Shown in pieces: positions 6,092 through 8,200 of a DNA stretch of 8,200 nucleotides. The DNA comes from DASYAN01 sp036501345 (GTDB taxonomy: Bacteria; Chloroflexota; Ktedonobacteria; Ktedonobacterales; Ktedonobacteraceae). The notes below the pieces were generated by a model. The model was not told the origin of the DNA. It did no database searches and saw nothing but the letters and a program-made list of their open reading frames with translations. The stretch is taken from positions 1 to 8,200 of the forward strand of contig DASYAN010000293.1 in the NCBI GenBank assembly GCA_036501345.1, read 5' to 3'. Made by a program: the position numbers and the translations under genes. The stretch's first letter is position 1; every line of letters begins with the position of its first letter.

Positions 6092-6387
6092 TTACAATAA
6101 AATTTGAACAAGAATTCTACTATGTAAAGTATACTGTGGAAGCTCTCTAAAGTCGATAGTAAATACTTCAAGAAATGGCTTCGTCATAGATAACGTATAA
6201 CGAGAAAAGAAGACAGCAGTTACTAGCACTAATGTATGCTTCTAAGCTTTTTTATTGCCGTTAGTCCTAGACCCATCAAAAAAACACGAGTGCTCTTTTT
6301 AGAAGAGAGCAGATGGACAGTTAAGAATATATAGACAGGGATAGAAAGACCCACGTTATGCTAGTGCTTTAGAACAGCATATCCATT
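6092..6387. other. Non-coding divergent spacer with one terminator-like hairpin
   Basis: No gene is seen here. AT-rich sequence at 6091-6140 probably holds the minus-strand promoter of the radical SAM gene, but I cannot pick clear -35/-10 boxes. At 6291-6311 a 9-bp stem with a 3-base loop (TGCTCTTTT-TAG-AAGAGAGCA, one G-U pair) is followed on the minus strand, six bases later, by seven Ts (6284-6278). It could be a weak minus-strand terminator, yet no minus-strand gene lies upstream of it, so it may only block antisense transcription or be chance. Confidence 0.4.
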
Positions 6388-6529
6388 ATTGCCAGCCCAT
6401 ACCCAAAGGGCTTATAATACCAATGCGCTTGCACCACTCAAATGCTGAGCTGTATCTAACGACCGAGAAGAGTGTAACAGTAATATTATTCATAATGGAA
6501 GCGAAGCAATCAAAAATATGTCGAAAAAA
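6388..6529 (+). repeat. Promoter/leader repeat, copy A
   Basis: This segment matches 7928-8065 on the same strand. Over 6391-6500 versus 7931-8040 I count 84 of 110 identical bases with no gap. A 4-base length difference then appears before the start codon, and both copies share ATGTCGAAAAAA (6518-6529). The best-kept blocks are the promoter and a leader stretch, TAACGACC then AGAAGAG, at 6457-6472. The leader also has an ATGGAAGC (6495) just upstream of the gene start in both copies. Confidence 0.85.
6389..6418 (+). promoter_or_regulatory. Promoter of the TPR/zinc-ribbon operon
   Basis: TTGCCA (6389-6394, 5 of 6) and a perfect TATAAT (6413-6418) are separated by 18 bases, so transcription would start near 6425 and give a leader of about 93 bases. 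Both boxes and the spacing are kept in the second copy at 7929-7958, while bases around them have drifted. That is good support for a working promoter. Confidence 0.75.
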
Positions 6530-7333
6530 GCAAAGCAATCCAAGCAAAAGAAAAAGGTAACCACCAGCCCGTCGCAAGCTGATAAATTGTTCGACCTTGC
6601 CGGACAGCAAATCTTTCGAGGAAACTATACAGAGGCAGTTGCTAACTATGAACGCTTGTTGAACTACCTCCCACAGCATGCGCCGCTGCGTGCGGATGTG
6701 CTGGGTCAATTGGGGGTCGCGCATGGCATGCTACAGAACTTTCCACAAAGCTATGAAGCTCTTACCCAAGCGCTTGCTCTCGATCCCAATAATGCCGATC
6801 TATGGTTCAACCGGAGCATGGCAAGTGGTTACACGATGCGTTCTGGTCAAGCTTTATGGGATATTGAACGTGCTATCGAATTGAAGCCGAGAGATGAACT
6901 AACAGAGAAGATAGATAAGGGATTGAAGCTCAGACGTAAGATAGCCGAAGAGTCGATGAAATTACGGGGACCAAACTTCACCCTAGATCAACTGATCGAG
7001 CAGGAAGACCTCTTTCAGCAGGGTCTGAAATTGATGCAGGCGAGCAATTGGGCCGAAGCAGAGCAGGCTTTTGAGGCATCGATTGCTATGGGTGATTGCT
7101 TGTCGCAACCCTGGGGTAACTTGGGAATCTGTTTGATGATGCAGGAATGCTATGACGAGTCGGAGGCGGCTTTGAAACGTGCACTGGTCTTCGATCCAGA
7201 ATACACTATTGCGAAAGACAATTTGGTAGCACTTGCCCAATCTCGAGAAATGGGTCCACCGCTGGGAGTCAAGCTTAACGAACCCTTCAAACACAGCAAG
7301 CTCAAACAGTCCATTACTTTTATTAGAGAGTAG
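6518..7333 (+). CDS. TPR-repeat protein
   Basis: This 271-residue soluble protein is made of tetratricopeptide repeats, helix pairs that serve as protein-binding scaffolds. A Lys-rich start (residues 1-13) is followed by repeats at about 21-54, 58-91 and 92-125, a charged linker (126-160), and repeats at about 162-195 and 196-229. The clearest repeat signatures are ALTQALALDPNNADLWFNRS, AIELKPRD and ALKRALVFDPEY. The tail (240-271) has no recognisable domain. It has no signal peptide or membrane span, so it is probably cytoplasmic. The Shine-Dalgarno match is poor (GGAAG, 16 bases away), but the start is supported because the same ATGTCGAAAAAA follows the same leader at 8054. The gene is followed after 10 bases by the zinc-ribbon-like gene, so the two are very likely an operon and the products may interact. 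No specific function can be assigned. Confidence 0.85.
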   Translation: MSKKAKQSKQKKKVTTSPSQADKLFDLAGQQIFRGNYTEAVANYERLLNYLPQHAPLRADVLGQLGVAHGMLQNFPQSYEALTQALALDPNNADLWFNRSMASGYTMRSGQALWDIERAIELKPRDELTEKIDKGLKLRRKIAEESMKLRGPNFTLDQLIEQEDLFQQGLKLMQASNWAEAEQAFEASIAMGDCLSQPWGNLGICLMMQECYDESEAALKRALVFDPEYTIAKDNLVALAQSREMGPPLGVKLNEPFKHSKLKQSITFIRE

Positions 7334-7334
7334 T

Positions 7335-7340
7335 GAGGTG
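7335..7340 (+). promoter_or_regulatory. Ribosome binding site fixing the start at 7344
   Basis: GAGGTG lies directly after the TPR stop codon and 3-5 bases before the ATG at 7344. It favours this start over an in-frame ATG at 7233 deep inside the TPR gene. Confidence 0.65.
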
Positions 7341-7343
7341 GCT

Positions 7344-7787
7344 ATGGCGAAAAAACGGGATAAAAAGAATGTGCGGCAGATTGGCAAGCAACCTCCACGT
7401 TACCGCTTCTTTCTCAATCCATATCTGGACGCACGATTTAGTAGTTGCCCGGCGTGTGCAAATAAGACCAAGCAGCGTACACTACCCCTGCTCATGTATA
7501 TCGAGCCAAATCGGCCATTGTTCATGAAAACGGTCTGTCGCTACTGTCCCTACTGTGATCTGCTCATTGCCCACCAAGATGAGTTAGAGGATGCGCTTGC
7601 AACAGTCTTCACCGTACTCGATCCAGAAATCGTCGGCAATAAATATGTGGTGATTGGAACATTAGATCGAGATGACTGGAAGCGGATAGACCAGAATAAC
7701 CTTCCATTCCAAGACACGCTTGATGCATTGCACGATTTCAAGGATGAGGTCACGTTCGAGCCTGGAGGAGGTTGGAGGCGAAGATAG
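7344..7787 (+). CDS. Small zinc-ribbon-like protein of unknown function
   Basis: This 147-residue protein opens with a basic stretch (MAKKRDKKNVRQIGKQ). It has two cysteine knuckles, C35-x2-C38 (SCPACAN) and C65-x2-C68-x2-C71 (VCRYCPYC), spaced as in a zinc ribbon, with 26-29 residues between the pairs. A helix rich in Asp/Glu (HQDELEDALATVF, 77-89) and a strand-rich segment (VGNKYVVIGTLDRDDW) follow. The tail is GGGWRRR. A zinc-binding nucleic-acid or protein adaptor is plausible, but I cannot name the family. The start at 7344 has GAGGTG just upstream and lies 10 bases after the TPR stop; the reading frame is open further upstream, but that part overlaps the TPR gene and looks non-coding. 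Co-transcription from the promoter at 6389 is likely. Confidence 0.8.
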   Translation: MAKKRDKKNVRQIGKQPPRYRFFLNPYLDARFSSCPACANKTKQRTLPLLMYIEPNRPLFMKTVCRYCPYCDLLIAHQDELEDALATVFTVLDPEIVGNKYVVIGTLDRDDWKRIDQNNLPFQDTLDALHDFKDEVTFEPGGGWRRR

Positions 7788-7927
7788 AGAGCTGATTTCA
7801 AGAAGTTCTTCTAGTGGATGGGAGAAGTATAGGTCGTGCCTCGCCTGAAACCGTTACTGACGTGCTAACAACGCTCAAAAATAACCGAAACAAATTTCTC
7901 AAAGCCGTTTGATCTATCTTACCACCC
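7788..7927. other. Spacer downstream of the zinc-ribbon gene
   Basis: These 140 bases hold no gene. AGAAG-TT-CTTCT at 7800-7813 is a weak 5-bp hairpin without a T-run, so no intrinsic terminator is seen. The spacer ends at the second promoter/leader copy. Confidence 0.4.
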
Positions 7928-8065
7928 ATTGCCAGCCAATGCTCATAGGGCTTATAATACCAGTGTGCCCACACACCTCATAGGCCGATGGGCATTTAAC
8001 GACCAAGAAGAGCGTAATAGTGATCTCATTCACAATGGAAGCAAAGTAGAAAGATGTCGAAAAAA
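7928..8065 (+). repeat. Promoter/leader repeat, copy B
   Basis: This is a direct copy of 6388-6529, displaced by 1540 bases for most of its length. It keeps TTGCCA (7929-7934), an 18-base spacer and TATAAT (7953-7958), the leader block TAACGACC (7997-8004) and the first four codons ATGTCGAAAAAA (8054-8065). Differences are spread along the copy, so the duplication is not recent. The two copies flank the TPR/zinc-ribbon operon. Confidence 0.85.
7929..7958 (+). promoter_or_regulatory. Second copy of the TPR-type promoter
   Basis: TTGCCA-18-TATAAT is the same as the promoter at 6389. Transcription would begin near 7965 and read into the short frame at 8054 and whatever lies beyond the window. 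Confidence 0.65.
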
Positions 8066-8158
8066 ACTACAATCGTAAACTTGGCTTGGCACACGCTCAT
8101 TTTAAGAGACCGGAAAAGACGATTTCGTGTTTGCCTCATGCAAAGTTTACGGTTCTAG
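8054..8158 (+). pseudogene. Broken or replaced paralogue of the TPR gene start
   Basis: The frame starts with the same MSKK codons and leader as the TPR gene, then diverges at once into an unrelated 34-residue frame ending in TAG at 8156-8158. No TPR sequence follows. The neighbouring TPR protein has 271 residues, so this looks like a 5' remnant whose body was deleted, replaced or interrupted. Alternatively it is a real short peptide under a borrowed promoter, which I think less likely. Confidence 0.4.
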
Positions 8159-8200
8159 AAAAAAGCTGAACGGAAAACCTGACTTGTGGCGAGCGTGAAA
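8066..8200. mobile_element. Possible end of an inserted element (window edge)
   Basis: Homology to the TPR gene stops near 8066. The sequence beyond contains a 9-bp inverted repeat CGTAAACTT (8074-8082) / AAGTTTACG (8143-8151) and a 7-bp one CACGCTC (8092-8098) / GAGCGTG (8191-8197). It also has a loose direct repeat around CGGAAAA (8111 and 8171). These could be the end of an insertion sequence that landed just after the start codon. No transposase is visible inside the window, so this stays a weak call. Confidence 0.25.

Noticed and set aside
6386..6724. 112-codon minus-strand frame with a hydrophobic stretch
   Set aside because: It covers the promoter and the first part of the TPR gene antisense; the duplicated plus-strand leader explains this region better.
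7233..7343. N-terminal extension of the zinc-ribbon protein
   Set aside because: It overlaps the TPR coding end and has no Shine-Dalgarno sequence, while a good one sits right before the ATG at 7344.

Overview
The window looks like an accessory region of a bacterial chromosome or large plasmid of moderate, slightly AT-leaning composition. My best guess is a Ktedonobacteria-like Chloroflexota. The reasons are a short DUF4190-type membrane protein with a Pro/Gln/Tyr-rich repeat tail, a 76-residue solo Cro/C1-type regulator of a style I associate with that group, a TcmP protein, and TPR and zinc-ribbon proteins. This is an inference from protein style; there is no rRNA or other marker gene, so the assignment is soft.

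Layout. (1) 46-621, minus: a repeat-tailed DUF4190-like membrane protein. (2) 622-1303: a gene-poor stretch with several inverted repeats, ending in a consensus-like promoter (1195-1224). (3) 1304-2470, plus: a nucleotidyltransferase-fold protein (DUF6036/AbiEii-like C-terminal domain) with an unrecognised helical N-terminal region. (4) 2418-2801, minus: an uncharacterised 127-residue protein overlapping the 3' end of the previous gene. It is divergent from (5) 2906-3136, plus: a small HTH regulator. Their shared 104-bp spacer carries a promoter and candidate operators. (6) 3218-6056, minus: the most distinctive unit, an SPL-like radical SAM protein (4569-6056, transcribed first) followed by a three-Cys-motif partner protein, TcmP (3218-4336). 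They are separated by a 232-bp gap with a strong hairpin. (7) 6057-6517: an intergenic region ending in a clear promoter. (8) 6518-7787, plus: a two-gene operon of a TPR protein and a small Cys-rich zinc-ribbon-like protein. (9) 7788-8200: a second, diverged copy of the promoter, leader and first four codons of the TPR gene. After these codons the sequence changes to something unrelated that contains inverted repeats and runs off the window.

How the parts may work together. The radical SAM/TcmP pair is the best candidate for an incompletely described system. TcmP has a Rossmann-like FAGPG motif and an IDPFG motif, as in SAM-dependent methyltransferase folds. Its partner has a CxxxCxxC cluster motif and a spore-photoproduct-lyase-like core. 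Together they suggest a nucleic-acid-directed or other macromolecule-directed modification activity, but no substrate can be read from the sequence. The neighbouring nucleotidyltransferase and solo HTH regulator fit an accessory or defence-like setting, although no functional link between the units is visible. The duplicated TPR promoter/leader suggests a tandem gene family, with the second copy truncated, replaced or interrupted.
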